A stretch of 35,878 nt of DNA from an uncultured Pelagibacteraceae bacterium (GTDB lineage: Bacteria > Pseudomonadota > Alphaproteobacteria > Pelagibacterales > Pelagibacteraceae), in contig CACLEJ010000009.1 of assembly GCA_902605865.1 (NCBI GenBank), positions 1-35,878 of the forward strand, written 5' to 3'. Shown here piece by piece: positions 1 through 7,820 of this stretch. Numbering within the stretch: the first letter of the stretch is position 1; every line of letters starts with the position of its first letter. The translations under genes and the position numbers were made by a program. The notes under the pieces are model-generated. The model ran no database searches, had not been told where the DNA came from, and worked only from the letters and a program-made list of their open reading frames with translations.

Positions 1-329
1 CGATATCTATTCTAGGTTTGTTTACAATTCCATTTGGATGGGTAATGCCTACATTAATAGATTTCATTCTTTTGTGTATGATTGGTTTGCTTGGAGGTAT
101 TGCTAATTTACTACTTGGACAATCTTACAAACTTTCAGAAGTTTCTTTAGTTACTCCACTTAAGTATCTAAGCTTAGTATTTGCAATTGTATTTGGTTAT
201 TTTATTTGGAATGAAATACCATCTTATAAAACTTTATTGGGTTCATTACTTGTAGTGTTATCTTCATTAATTATATTTAGAAGAGAAATTTACTTGAAAA
301 AACCAAATTTAATTTTTAAAAATGAGTAA
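1..329 (+). CDS. EamA/DMT-family transporter, C-terminal part (5' end outside window)
   Basis: The reading frame is open from position 3 of the window with no stop, so the gene starts upstream and only about the last 108 residues are seen. They form three to four hydrophobic segments. A small-residue-rich helix (LLGGIANLLLGQSYKL) is followed by VSLVTPLKYLSLVFAIVFGYFIWNE, the pattern of the second EamA repeat of drug/metabolite transporters: a helix ending in a P-[LI]-K-Y-like turn, then a long helix ending in a W-x-E at the membrane surface. The substrate cannot be told. The last 8 bases overlap the start of the DNA glycosylase gene, so the two are probably co-transcribed. Confidence 0.75.
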   Translation, partial: ISILGLFTIPFGWVMPTLIDFILLCMIGLLGGIANLLLGQSYKLSEVSLVTPLKYLSLVFAIVFGYFIWNEIPSYKTLLGSLLVVLSSLIIFRREIYLKKPNLIFKNE

Positions 330-945
330 ACCCCCGATTTATTGGTCAAAGGCAGTAAAGTATCTTTCTAAGGATAAGATAATGAAGAAACTTATTTCTA
401 AATATAAAGATAAAACCTTAACAACAAGAAAAGATATTTTTTTATCTCTATGTAAAAGTATAATAGGACAACAGATAAGTGTTGCTGCTGCAAATTCTGT
501 ATTTTTAAAGTTTAAAAAAGAATGTAGAGGAAAGATAAACCCTAAAGTAGTTAATGCCATTACCTCTAGTCGGTTGAAAAAATGTGGTTTAAGCAGACAA
601 AAAGTTAGAGGAATTAAAGAGTTGGCAAAAAAATTTGTAAATAAAACATTTAATCCAAGAGTTATAAAAAAAATGGGTGATGAGGAGGCAATTCTTTATT
701 TATCTGAGTTAAGACAAATAGGTAGATGGTCTGCAGAGATGATATTACTATTTACTTACAATAGATCTAACATATGGCCCGTACAAGATATTGGTTTGCT
801 TAGAGCTATTTCAAACAATTATAGGAAAAGCTATTTACCACCCACGAGCTATGTAAGTCGATTGAAAAAGAGGTTTTCTCCATATTGTTCCGTAGCTACT
901 TGGTATTTATGGCGTTCTATTGACGATGAGCCTATACAATATTAA
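322..945 (+). CDS. DNA-3-methyladenine glycosylase II-like (HhH-GPD superfamily)
   Basis: This base-excision repair glycosylase (207 aa) is predicted to remove alkylated bases such as 3-methyladenine from DNA in the cytoplasm. The HhH-GPD fold is visible: SIIGQQISVAAA (about residues 46-57) is the usual helix containing the GQQ[IL]S motif. LRQIGRWSAEMI (130-141) is the helix-hairpin-helix. WPVQDIGLLRA (152-162) carries the likely catalytic aspartate, Asp156. No C-terminal Cys cluster is present, so it is not an iron-sulfur MutY/Nth member. Length fits the short AlkA-like proteins that lack the N-terminal domain of E. coli AlkA. It overlaps the preceding transporter gene by 8 bases and its stop overlaps the convergent DUF1330 gene by 4 bases. 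Confidence 0.88.
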   Translation: MSKPPIYWSKAVKYLSKDKIMKKLISKYKDKTLTTRKDIFLSLCKSIIGQQISVAAANSVFLKFKKECRGKINPKVVNAITSSRLKKCGLSRQKVRGIKELAKKFVNKTFNPRVIKKMGDEEAILYLSELRQIGRWSAEMILLFTYNRSNIWPVQDIGLLRAISNNYRKSYLPPTSYVSRLKKRFSPYCSVATWYLWRSIDDEPIQY

Positions 946-1229
946 GTGCCCTCAACTATCTGATGATGTCTTACAGCATGACCTTTAATAACGTCTATTG
1001 CTTCCTGATATTCAGGGGAATCATAAAATTTTATTGCTGTGTTGTAATCTTGAAATTCAACTACAGTTGTTCTAGGAGAGTTTATTCCCTCATTTGTTCT
1101 ATTTTTTCCACCTCTAATTATAAATATCCCTGAGTATTTATCTGCAGCAATCTTGGCTTTTAGAGCATATTCCTTTAATTTTTCCTCACTATTAATTTTT
1201 TCCCAAACACAAACTACGTAACCTTTCAT
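942..1229 (-). CDS. DUF1330 family protein (copy 1)
   Basis: This 95-residue cytoplasmic protein has the DUF1330 pattern. A short beta-strand start (KGYVVCVWEKI) leads to a helix with LKEYALKA, then GIFIIRGGK, then a VVEFQDYNTAIKFYDSPEYQEA block and a final strand. This is a small ferredoxin-like (dimeric alpha-beta barrel) fold; the biochemical role of the family is not established. A good ribosome binding site (AAAGGAG) precedes the ATG. It lies just downstream of a second, diverged copy (1271-1573) with a 41-base gap, so the two are likely one transcription unit made by tandem duplication. Confidence 0.85.
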   Translation of the reverse strand: MKGYVVCVWEKINSEEKLKEYALKAKIAADKYSGIFIIRGGKNRTNEGINSPRTTVVEFQDYNTAIKFYDSPEYQEAIDVIKGHAVRHHQIVEGT

Positions 1230-1270
1230 AATTCTCCTTTACACCCATTGTATATTGTAATTTTTATTTA

Positions 1271-1573
1271 TCAAATTTGTTGATGTTCTACTCCTTCAAC
1301 AATAAACATTATTCTCTTAGTTGTATCCTCTGCATGAGTCCAAGCAGATTTATATTCAGTTGACTCATGGCATGAAATAGCATCATTGTATGTTGGAAAC
1401 TCCCATATTACAGTACGCACAACGTTTGGGCCGCTAAATGACTTTAATTTTCCACCTCTAACTACTGGTTTCCCCCCATAACTTTTTATTATAGGAACAG
1501 CCTTTTCTCCGTATTCTTTTAAGTTATTCTGGCTTGAGATTTCTAAGTATAGACTTATCCAATAAGTTTTCAT
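1271..1573 (-). CDS. DUF1330 family protein (copy 2)
   Basis: This 100-residue protein belongs to the same family as its downstream neighbour: KTYWISLYLEI, LKEYGEKAVPII, GGKPVVRGGK, and VIWEFPTYNDAISCHESTEYKSAW align block by block. Identity is only moderate, so the duplication is old or the two arrived separately. The ATG follows AAAGGAT at a normal distance. The gene is divergent from the phosphoribosyltransferase at 1617, with only 43 bases for both promoters. Function is unknown; a small-molecule or stress-related role is sometimes proposed for the family but nothing here tests it. Confidence 0.83.
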   Translation of the reverse strand: MKTYWISLYLEISSQNNLKEYGEKAVPIIKSYGGKPVVRGGKLKSFSGPNVVRTVIWEFPTYNDAISCHESTEYKSAWTHAEDTTKRIMFIVEGVEHQQI

Positions 1574-1616
1574 ATTAATCCTTTTTTAATTTTTTTATTT
1601 ATGATACCAAATTTTT

Positions 1617-2141
1617 ATGGCCGATAAATTAATAATTACCTATGAAGAATATAAAAATGTAGTCGAAAAACTTGCCTTAGAAATTGAGAAAAAATACAAG
1701 CCAACAGTATTAGTTGGTATCATGAGAGGTGCAGCACCAATTATAGATATTTTATCTAGAATCTTTAAATTACCTACCGCTTATGTTGTAATTCAAAGTT
1801 ACTCCGGTGATACTGTGCAAAATAAACAGGGAGAGCTAATATTTGCAAGAGATATAAGTGCAATTGCAACTAACGAAGATTTTAAAAAAGTACTGTTAGT
1901 AGACGATCTATCAGACACCGGACTTACCTTAAATAAAAGTATAGAGTGGCTTAAAGAATATGAACCTGTTAAGGACCACATAAGTGAAATTAAAACAGCG
2001 TGTCTTTGGAAAAAAAAATCCTCCACTTTTACACCTGATTTCTGTCCAATTTTATTAGATAATGATCCATGGATTGTTCAACCATCAGAGTATTATGATG
2101 AAATCGATATAGATGGATTAAAAAAAAAGTATTCTAAATAA
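1617..2141 (+). CDS. Purine-type phosphoribosyltransferase (Gpt/xanthine-hypoxanthine PRT-like)
   Basis: This 174-residue type I phosphoribosyltransferase is predicted to join a purine base to PRPP. The PRPP-binding loop VLLVDDLSDTGLT lies at residues 92-104, with the two acidic residues D96 and D97. The upstream VGIMRGAAP (33-41) matches the PP-binding loop. PWIVQPSEYYDE near the end resembles the base-binding aromatic hood of xanthine/hypoxanthine enzymes (compare WIVFPWE). The protein is shorter than the bifunctional Hpt enzymes. It converges on the BMP-family importer operon, with a shared terminator between them, which supports a role in purine salvage. Which base it prefers cannot be read from the sequence. 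Confidence 0.82.
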   Translation: MADKLIITYEEYKNVVEKLALEIEKKYKPTVLVGIMRGAAPIIDILSRIFKLPTAYVVIQSYSGDTVQNKQGELIFARDISAIATNEDFKKVLLVDDLSDTGLTLNKSIEWLKEYEPVKDHISEIKTACLWKKKSSTFTPDFCPILLDNDPWIVQPSEYYDEIDIDGLKKKYSK

Positions 2142-2144
2142 AAA

Positions 2145-2166
2145 AAGGCCAGACTAAGCTGGCCTT
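2145..2166. terminator. Bidirectional intrinsic terminator
   Basis: A perfect 8-bp stem (AAGGCCAG / CTGGCCTT) with a 6-base loop has A-runs on its left and T-rich sequence on its right. It therefore works as a Rho-independent terminator in both directions. It lies between the stop of the phosphoribosyltransferase (2141) and the stop of the convergent BMP gene (2192). Confidence 0.85.
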
Positions 2167-2191
2167 AAATTTTAATTTTTTTAATAAAGTT

Positions 2192-3256
2192 TTATTGAGG
2201 AATATCTCCTTCTACTCCTTTAACATACACATTCATTCCTGCTAACATTCCATCGTCTGCTACTGAACCTTCAGCAACAAGAATGTTTCCTTTTTGATCA
2301 TAAATTGGACCAGTAAAAGAGTGAGCTTTTCCAGAGGCAAGATCTTTTTGAAGTTGTTCAACTTCTTTAATTAAATCACTTCCCATTGCAGAATTATATG
2401 GTGCCATTGCTACCATTCCTTCTTTTAATCCATGCCAAGTATCTTGTTGTTTCCAAGTACCGTCTCTTGCTGCAATTGATCTTTCTACATAATAAGGCGC
2501 CCAATCATCAATAATTGAAGTCAATATAGATTTTGGAGCAAATCTTTGCATGTCACTTGCTTGACCAAAAGACCAAACTCCTGCTTTTTCTGCAACTTGT
2601 ACTGGAGCAGTACTATCTGTATGTTGCATAATTATATCTGCACCTTGATCAATCAAAGCTTGAGCTGCTTCAGACTCTTTTCCTGGATCATACCAAGTAA
2701 AAACCCAAACAATTTTTGTTTTAATATCAGGATTTACTTTTTGAGCGGCTAATGTCATTGCATTAATTCCTCTTATAACCTCAGGAATTGGAAAAGAAGC
2801 AATGTATCCAATAGTATTTGTCTTTGTCATCTTTCCAGCCATATGTCCTAATAAAGTTCTACCTTCATAAAACCTTGCAGAATATGTTGAGACATTTGAA
2901 TGCTCTCTTTTGTAACCAGTTGCATGTTCAAATTTTACATTTGGAAAATCTTTCGCAACCTTGTTTGTTGGATCCATATATCCAAAACTAGTCGTAAAGA
3001 TTAGGTCGTGACCAGATTGTGCTAATTGTCTTATAACTCTTTCGGCATCAGCACCTTCAGGCACACTTTCTACATAAGTAGTTTTTATTCCCAAAGCTTC
3101 CACTGCATTTCTTCCTTCATGGTGTTGGTATGTCCATCCATGGTCTCCAGTTGGACCAACATAAACAAAACCAACCTTAAATTCTGCATTTGCATTTAAG
3201 CTAAAGCCAAGCAAAAATAATACAGAAATTAAACTTCTTAAAAATAGTTTATACAT
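2192..3256 (-). CDS. BMP-family ABC transporter substrate-binding protein (PnrA-like)
   Basis: This periplasmic binding protein (354 aa) is the last gene of the importer operon. An N-terminal signal peptide is clear: KLFLRSLISVLFLLGFSLNANA, with likely cleavage after ANA. The mature start FKVGFVYVGPTGDHGWTYQHHEGR is the typical BMP/PnrA opening that binds a nucleoside. Later blocks GADIIMQHTDSTAPVQVAEKAG and YNSAMG also fit the family. PnrA and NupN-type members bind purine nucleosides; that specificity is inferred here from family and from the adjacent purine phosphoribosyltransferase. The ATG has a strong ribosome binding site (AAGGGGA). The 87-base gap after the upstream permease is the largest in the operon and could hold an additional promoter. 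Confidence 0.92.
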   Translation of the reverse strand: MYKLFLRSLISVLFLLGFSLNANAEFKVGFVYVGPTGDHGWTYQHHEGRNAVEALGIKTTYVESVPEGADAERVIRQLAQSGHDLIFTTSFGYMDPTNKVAKDFPNVKFEHATGYKREHSNVSTYSARFYEGRTLLGHMAGKMTKTNTIGYIASFPIPEVIRGINAMTLAAQKVNPDIKTKIVWVFTWYDPGKESEAAQALIDQGADIIMQHTDSTAPVQVAEKAGVWSFGQASDMQRFAPKSILTSIIDDWAPYYVERSIAARDGTWKQQDTWHGLKEGMVAMAPYNSAMGSDLIKEVEQLQKDLASGKAHSFTGPIYDQKGNILVAEGSVADDGMLAGMNVYVKGVEGDIPQ

Positions 3257-3343
3257 TTGATTTCCCCTTTAAATTAATTTTGTGATACTACAAACTAGTC
3301 AATATTCTAATAAAAAAAAATATTTATTTTGGAATAGCTAACA

Positions 3344-4276
3344 TTACTTTTCCTTATAGAAGATTTGTCCCAGCGATGTTGGTGTATTCAGTTTTATTTT
3401 TCTACTATCACGAGAAATTACAACTAAAACTATTATTGTCATGATGTAAGGTAATGCACTTAATAATTGAACTGGAATTCTTAAGCCCACTGCTTGCATA
3501 TGCAATTGTAAAATTGTAATACCACCAAATATTAATGCACCTATAAGAACTTTAATTGGACTCCATGTTGCAAAAACTACTAAAGCTAGTGCAATCCATC
3601 CTCTGCCACCTGTCATATTCTCAATCCACTGGGGAGTGTATATTAATGATAGGTACGCCCCAGCTAATCCACACATTGCACCTCCATAAAGAATGCAACA
3701 ATATCTTACCAATGTAACATTAATCCCTTGATTAGAGGCTGAAGTTGGCGAGTCACCAACGGCTCTAATAATCAAACCAGTTTTGGTCTTCTTTAAAAAA
3801 TAATTTGTTAAAAAAGGTAATACAAATGCAAAATATAATATAATTGTGTGACCAAAAAATATTGGACCTAAAAACGGAATACTTTCTTTTAAATTAAGGA
3901 ATAACAAGGGAAATTCCTTTCCTGGAATTCCAACGAAATTCTTACCTATCATTGCTGACATTCCAATACCAAAGATAGTTAGTGCAAGACCTGTAGCTAC
4001 GTGATTTGTGAGGAGTGATTGGGTAAGCAATCCAAAAATAAGAGATATAATTAAACCTGACAGCATTGAGCCTACTACTGCAAAAAATAAATTATCAGTC
4101 ACTACCATTAAAGCAAATCCTGAGATTGCTCCAATTATCATCATTCCTTCTACCCCAAGATTTAAAACACCAGATCTTTCAGTTATTAATTCCCCAGATG
4201 CGGCAAGTATCAAAGGAACTGATGATGCCATGATGGCACCAATTAAAATACCTATAAAATTTAAATCAAAGCTCAT
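3344..4276 (-). CDS. ABC transporter permease, second subunit (NupQ/BmpC-like)
   Basis: This inner-membrane permease of 310 residues has about eight to ten hydrophobic segments and the BPD_transp_2 fold of the branched-chain amino acid/sugar/nucleoside type. The block LIIRAVGDSPTSASNQGINVTLVRY is the characteristic cytoplasmic loop that contacts the ATPase, and TERSGVLNLGVEGMMIIGA near the N terminus is a conserved family signature. Its start overlaps the end of the upstream permease gene by 11 bases, so translation is probably coupled. It should form a heterodimer with the 361-residue permease. Confidence 0.92.
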   Translation of the reverse strand: MSFDLNFIGILIGAIMASSVPLILAASGELITERSGVLNLGVEGMMIIGAISGFALMVVTDNLFFAVVGSMLSGLIISLIFGLLTQSLLTNHVATGLALTIFGIGMSAMIGKNFVGIPGKEFPLLFLNLKESIPFLGPIFFGHTIILYFAFVLPFLTNYFLKKTKTGLIIRAVGDSPTSASNQGINVTLVRYCCILYGGAMCGLAGAYLSLIYTPQWIENMTGGRGWIALALVVFATWSPIKVLIGALIFGGITILQLHMQAVGLRIPVQLLSALPYIMTIIVLVVISRDSRKIKLNTPTSLGQIFYKEK

Positions 4277-5351
4277 TTTTTTTTAAACTTAAAAATTTTA
4301 TTTTAAAAAATAATAAATAATCAGACCCAAGAAGAAAAAATAAAATCATTCCTTGAAAAACTTGACCTGTATATTTTGGTACTTGCAAAAATATCTGAGC
4401 TGTTTCAGCTCCTAAATAAGTTAAAGCAACAATTAGAGATGCAAAAATAATTCCAACTGGATTTAGTCTTCCTAAAAAAGCAACAATTATTGCCGTGAAG
4501 CCATAATCAGGAGAAATATTTCTATGTAATTGTCCTATTGGCCCTGTTATCTCGCCTACACCTGCAAGACCGGCACATGCTCCACTAATCATAAAAACAA
4601 TAATAATCATTGTCTTACCTTTGAACCCTGCATATTTTGCAGTTTTTAAACTTAAGCCTGAAACTTTTATTTGAAAACCTAAATAAGTTTTGTACAAAAT
4701 AAGCCAACTTAAGAATACAGTGATGAGAGTAATAAATATTCCAGCATGAATTCTTAAACCATCAAATAAAATTGGCATTCTTGCAGACTCACTAAATTGT
4801 CTTGTTTCTGGAAAATTAAAACCTTCTGGATTGCTCCAAGGACCAACCACTAAATAATCTAATAATAATTTTGCAACATAAACCAGCATTAAGCTGACCA
4901 AAATTTCATTAGTGTTAAAATAGGTTTTTAAAATTGCTGGTATCATTGCAAATAACATCCCACCAATTGCTCCAGATAAAATAATTATTGGTAAAACATA
5001 AAATCCATTATGATCATAAAATAACAAAGCAACTCCGCCGCCGACTATTCCACCAAAAATAAGCTGACCTTCTGCACCAATATTCCAATTATTACTTTTA
5101 AAACAAAAAGATAAACCTATCGCTATTAAACAAAGCGGTGTAGCTTTTACCAAAAGTTCACTTAATCCGTATAAATCTGAAATGGGGGTAATAAAAAAAA
5201 ATTTTAAAGCCTCAATAGGATTAAACCCCAAAATATAAAAAATAATCCCACCACCGAACAATGTGAGAAAAATGGCTAAAACTGGTGTTAAAAAGTAAAT
5301 TGATCGAGATACATCATTACGCTTTTCAATTTTAATCAATTGAACCTCCAC
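4266..5351 (-). CDS. ABC transporter permease, first subunit (NupP/BmpB-like)
   Basis: This inner-membrane permease of 361 residues is the larger partner of the importer. It opens with a cytoplasmic stretch, then a first transmembrane helix, then FFITPISDLYGLSELLVKATPLCLIAIGLSFCFKSNNWNIGAEGQL, which is the usual conserved region of the NupP/YufP-type subunit. The loop QIKVSGLSLKTAKYAGFKG is the ATPase-contacting coupling segment. The start lies inside the 3' end of the ATPase gene (20-base overlap) and the stop overlaps the next permease by 11 bases, an unusually tight operon. Confidence 0.92.
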   Translation of the reverse strand: MEVQLIKIEKRNDVSRSIYFLTPVLAIFLTLFGGGIIFYILGFNPIEALKFFFITPISDLYGLSELLVKATPLCLIAIGLSFCFKSNNWNIGAEGQLIFGGIVGGGVALLFYDHNGFYVLPIIILSGAIGGMLFAMIPAILKTYFNTNEILVSLMLVYVAKLLLDYLVVGPWSNPEGFNFPETRQFSESARMPILFDGLRIHAGIFITLITVFLSWLILYKTYLGFQIKVSGLSLKTAKYAGFKGKTMIIIVFMISGACAGLAGVGEITGPIGQLHRNISPDYGFTAIIVAFLGRLNPVGIIFASLIVALTYLGAETAQIFLQVPKYTGQVFQGMILFFLLGSDYLLFFKIKFLSLKKNEL

Positions 5352-6831
5352 CCATCAAAATTCCTAATTTTTCTGCAGTAACAGTATCTGCATTCATTAT
5401 TTTAGATAGTTTACCTTTATAAATTACACAAATATGGTCACTTAATTTTAATAGTTCATCGTTATCAGTAGAAATCAATATTGATGATTTTCCTTGTTCA
5501 TTAATTTGAATTAAGGTTTCATGAATATAGTTGATCGCACCAACATCAAGACCCCATGTTGGGTTAAAACATACCAATAATTCAGGTGAAGTAATTAATT
5601 CTCTTCCAATAATCAATTTTTGAAGATTTCCTCCAGATAAAAATTGACTTTTTAATTCAACATTGTCTGTATTAACAGCAAAATTAGAAAGTATCTTCTT
5701 AGCATGTTCTTTTATTTTCTTTTCATTTACTAAACCTTTTTCAAAAAAGTTTGATGACTTAAAATTATTTAATGCAACATTTTCATATATCTTTAACTCA
5801 GGGACTGCAGCTTGAGAGATACGATCTTCAGGTGAAAAAGCCATAAGATATTCTCTTCTCTCTCTAGGATTCAACTTGCCAATTTCTTTATTTCTAAACA
5901 TTATAGAAGTACCCTCGGTAATTATTTCTCCACTCAGTATTTGAAATAATTCATTTTGTCCGTTCCCTGAAATTCCAGCTATACCTAAACACTCTCCTTT
6001 TTTTAAAGAAAGGTTTAAATTATTTAAATTTGTTTCATATGGGTCGTCACTTTTAAAATTTAAATTTGAGATTTTTAAAATTTCCTCGCTATTTTTAAAA
6101 TTATTAATTTTTTTTTTAATAGTATTTAAATTTTCACCTACCATTTTATTAGCCAAACTCTCAATTTTTTCATCAATCGTATTACTAACCGAAACTACTT
6201 TGCCTTTTCTCATTACAGCTACCTCATCACAAAGTGACAAAACTTCTTTTAATTTGTGAGTAATATAAATAATTAAAATTCCGTCTTTAGAAAATTGTTT
6301 TAAAGAAATAAATAAATCATCAGTTTCTTGTTCAGTTAAAACGGATGTAGGTTCATCCATAATCAATACTTTTGGATTTCTAATTAAACACCTTATAATT
6401 TCTACTTTTTGTTTTTGACCTGCTGATAAATTTAGAACTGGAATATCTAGATCAATTTTAAAATTGTACTTTTTTAATATATCGTTGACTAAAACTCTTA
6501 GATCTTCATCATTTTTGTCACTATCGATACTTAAATTTTCAAATACTGATAAAGTCTCAAAGAGGTTGAAATGTTGAAAAACCATTCCAATATTATTTTT
6601 TTTGGCCTCTAGTGGAGAGTTAAGTTTAATGATTTCATTATTTAAAAAAACTTGGCCCTCGTCAGGTTTTACTACTCCAGACAAGATTTTAACTAGTGTA
6701 GACTTGCCAGCTCCATTTTCTCCCAATAGTGCATATATTCTCCCACTTCCAAATTCTAATGATACTTTATCGTTTGCAACACACCCAGGATAAATTTTTG
6801 AAATCTCTGATACTTTAAGTTTTGTGTTCAT
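5332..6831 (-). CDS. ABC transporter ATP-binding protein with two nucleotide-binding domains (NupO-like)
   Basis: This 499-residue tandem ATPase drives the BMP-family importer and is the first gene of the operon. The N-terminal domain is complete: Walker A GENGAGKST (37-45), signature LSAGQ (135-139), Walker B VLIMDE (155-160), and switch His192. The C-terminal domain is degenerate in the way usual for this family: GISGNGQNE (286-294) replaces a canonical Walker A and lacks the lysine. The signature is LSGGN (398-402), and LLVCFNPTWGLDVGA (418-432) has Asn where the catalytic Glu would be. One active site is therefore expected to do most of the hydrolysis. Paralogous sugar importers (RbsA type) share the architecture, but the BMP neighbour makes a nucleoside system more likely. 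Confidence 0.93.
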   Translation of the reverse strand: MNTKLKVSEISKIYPGCVANDKVSLEFGSGRIYALLGENGAGKSTLVKILSGVVKPDEGQVFLNNEIIKLNSPLEAKKNNIGMVFQHFNLFETLSVFENLSIDSDKNDEDLRVLVNDILKKYNFKIDLDIPVLNLSAGQKQKVEIIRCLIRNPKVLIMDEPTSVLTEQETDDLFISLKQFSKDGILIIYITHKLKEVLSLCDEVAVMRKGKVVSVSNTIDEKIESLANKMVGENLNTIKKKINNFKNSEEILKISNLNFKSDDPYETNLNNLNLSLKKGECLGIAGISGNGQNELFQILSGEIITEGTSIMFRNKEIGKLNPRERREYLMAFSPEDRISQAAVPELKIYENVALNNFKSSNFFEKGLVNEKKIKEHAKKILSNFAVNTDNVELKSQFLSGGNLQKLIIGRELITSPELLVCFNPTWGLDVGAINYIHETLIQINEQGKSSILISTDNDELLKLSDHICVIYKGKLSKIMNADTVTAEKLGILMGGGSID

Positions 6832-6881
6832 TAGAATCGGTTTGATAGTAATAAAAATAAAGAATTAAGTAATATAAATAC

Positions 6882-6887
6882 ATTATA
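6882..6887 (-). promoter_or_regulatory. Candidate -10 box of the importer operon
   Basis: The minus strand reads TATAAT here, an exact match to the -10 consensus, about 51 bases upstream of the ATPase start. No good -35 hexamer is seen at 16-18 bases, and such boxes occur by chance in AT-rich DNA. The call is weak. The 139-base divergent region 6832-6970 holds no ORF and no obvious riboswitch fold. Confidence 0.3.
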
Positions 6888-6970
6888 TTTATCTAATTTT
6901 GATGGAAAACTTATTTTTTTTTCAACTTTTAAGTTAATCTTTCGTCACATTTCAGTATTATAAATCAATT

Positions 6971-7273
6971 ATGAAAATTAAATTTGCTATTACATTAATA
7001 TCAATACTCTTTTTGAATGCAGGCTGTCAAACTATTCAGAATAAAACTGACGCGGTTGTAGAAAAGGAAAATCAAAAATATGGATTATTTGTTGGTGGAG
7101 AAGTTAATAAAATGAAATTAGAATTAGGGGCTCCTAGCGAAGATATGATCAATGATACAGGCAATGAAGTTTTGATTTATAAAACAAAAAAATACGGTGT
7201 ACCGTGCGAAAGAAGATTTGAAGTAAACGCTAGCGGAACTATTATCGCTTTCAGTTCTAGTGGATGTTTTTAA
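6971..7273 (+). CDS. Small lipoprotein, possibly BamE/SmpA-like fold
   Basis: This 100-residue protein starts with a lipoprotein signal peptide: KIKFAITLISILFLNAGC, with lipobox L-N-A-G-C and the acylated cysteine at residue 19. The mature part has KLELGAPSEDMINDTGNEVLIYKTKKY followed by a strand-rich end with two cysteines. The G-x-P turn followed by an aromatic strand recalls SmpA/BamE-type small outer-membrane lipoproteins, but the similarity is short and the assignment uncertain. It stands alone between the importer operon and a convergent Hsp20 gene, and is followed by a strong hairpin. Confidence 0.7.
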   Translation: MKIKFAITLISILFLNAGCQTIQNKTDAVVEKENQKYGLFVGGEVNKMKLELGAPSEDMINDTGNEVLIYKTKKYGVPCERRFEVNASGTIIAFSSSGCF

Positions 7274-7274
7274 A

Positions 7275-7296
7275 CTTGTGGGGCGAACCCCACAAG
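7275..7296. terminator. Terminator hairpin between convergent genes
   Basis: A perfect 9-bp stem (CTTGTGGGG / CCCCACAAG) is closed by a CGAA tetraloop two bases after the lipoprotein stop codon. The T-run after it is poor on the plus strand (CAAGGTTAAAA) and modest on the minus strand. It probably ends the lipoprotein transcript and, from the other side, the Hsp20 transcript (stop at 7312). Confidence 0.75.
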
Positions 7297-7311
7297 CAAG
7301 GTTAAAATTTA

Positions 7312-7758
7312 TTACTTAATATCAATAAGTCTTTTTTTCTTATGATCTGGTAAAATTCTTTCACAAGCAATTGTCAAAAGACCATCCTTAAGTTCAGCTC
7401 CATTTACTTTTACATCATCTGCAATAGTAAAAGATCTTGCGAATTGTCTTTGTGATATACCTTTGTGAATTATTTCACCGTCTACATTTTGATCTTCAGA
7501 CTTATTAAGCTGTTTAGTTCTTACAGTTAATATATTATCTTCAAACTCAACCTCGACATCTTTTTTATTAAAACCAGCTAACGCAACTTCAATTGAATAG
7601 TTGTCTTTGCCAGTTTTTCTTATGTTATATGGTGGATAATTTGATTGCATTGTCATGCCACCATTACCAAGCATACTTTCAAATTGGTCAAACATATCAT
7701 CGAAACCAATAGAAAAAGGTCTTAGTGAGTTAAAGATAGATAGATCCTTACTTGTCAT
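7312..7758 (-). CDS. ibpA: Small heat shock protein, Hsp20/IbpA family
   Basis: This 148-residue alpha-crystallin chaperone is predicted to hold unfolding proteins in the cytoplasm. The N-terminal arm (SLRPFSIGFDDMFDQFESML) is typical of class A alphaproteobacterial sHsps. The alpha-crystallin domain runs from about YPPYNIRKTGKDNYSIEVALAGF to LKDGLLTI, and it includes the A-x-x-x-n-G-v-L motif variant (ELKDGLLTIACER). The C-terminal tail carries an I-x-I motif (LIDIK) that anchors oligomers. The gene has its own predicted heat-shock promoter and a structured 5' leader (see separate entries). It converges on the small lipoprotein gene. Confidence 0.93.
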   Translation of the reverse strand: MTSKDLSIFNSLRPFSIGFDDMFDQFESMLGNGGMTMQSNYPPYNIRKTGKDNYSIEVALAGFNKKDVEVEFEDNILTVRTKQLNKSEDQNVDGEIIHKGISQRQFARSFTIADDVKVNGAELKDGLLTIACERILPDHKKKRLIDIK

Positions 7759-7759
7759 A

Positions 7760-7785
7760 TTTACTCCTTTTGTTAAGCAAGTTAA
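7760..7785 (-). promoter_or_regulatory. Possible ROSE-type RNA thermometer hairpin over the ibpA ribosome binding site
   Basis: On the minus strand the leader reads TTGCT (7780-7776), a 7-base loop, then the Shine-Dalgarno AGGAG (7768-7764), five bases before the ATG. U-U/C-G-C-U opposite AGGA is the hallmark of ROSE thermometers, which are known in hsp20 leaders of rhizobia and in ibpA of enterics. The flanks TTAAC (7785-7781) and GTAAA (7764-7760) could add four pairs and one mismatch. This is a pattern match by eye; no folding energy was computed. Confidence 0.45.
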
Positions 7786-7790
7786 TTTAT

Positions 7791-7813
7791 GTAAGCCCCA
7801 TAAGGCGACCTAC
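7791..7813 (-). promoter_or_regulatory. 5' stem-loop of the ibpA leader
   Basis: The minus strand from 7813 to 7791 can fold as an arm GTAGGTC pairing with GGCTTAC (two G-U pairs). One G-G mismatch and a C-G pair follow, under a 5-base loop. It would begin about at the expected transcription start and precede the ribosome-site hairpin, giving the two-hairpin layout common in short ROSE leaders. Confidence 0.4.
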
Positions 7814-7820
7814 CTTGTTC

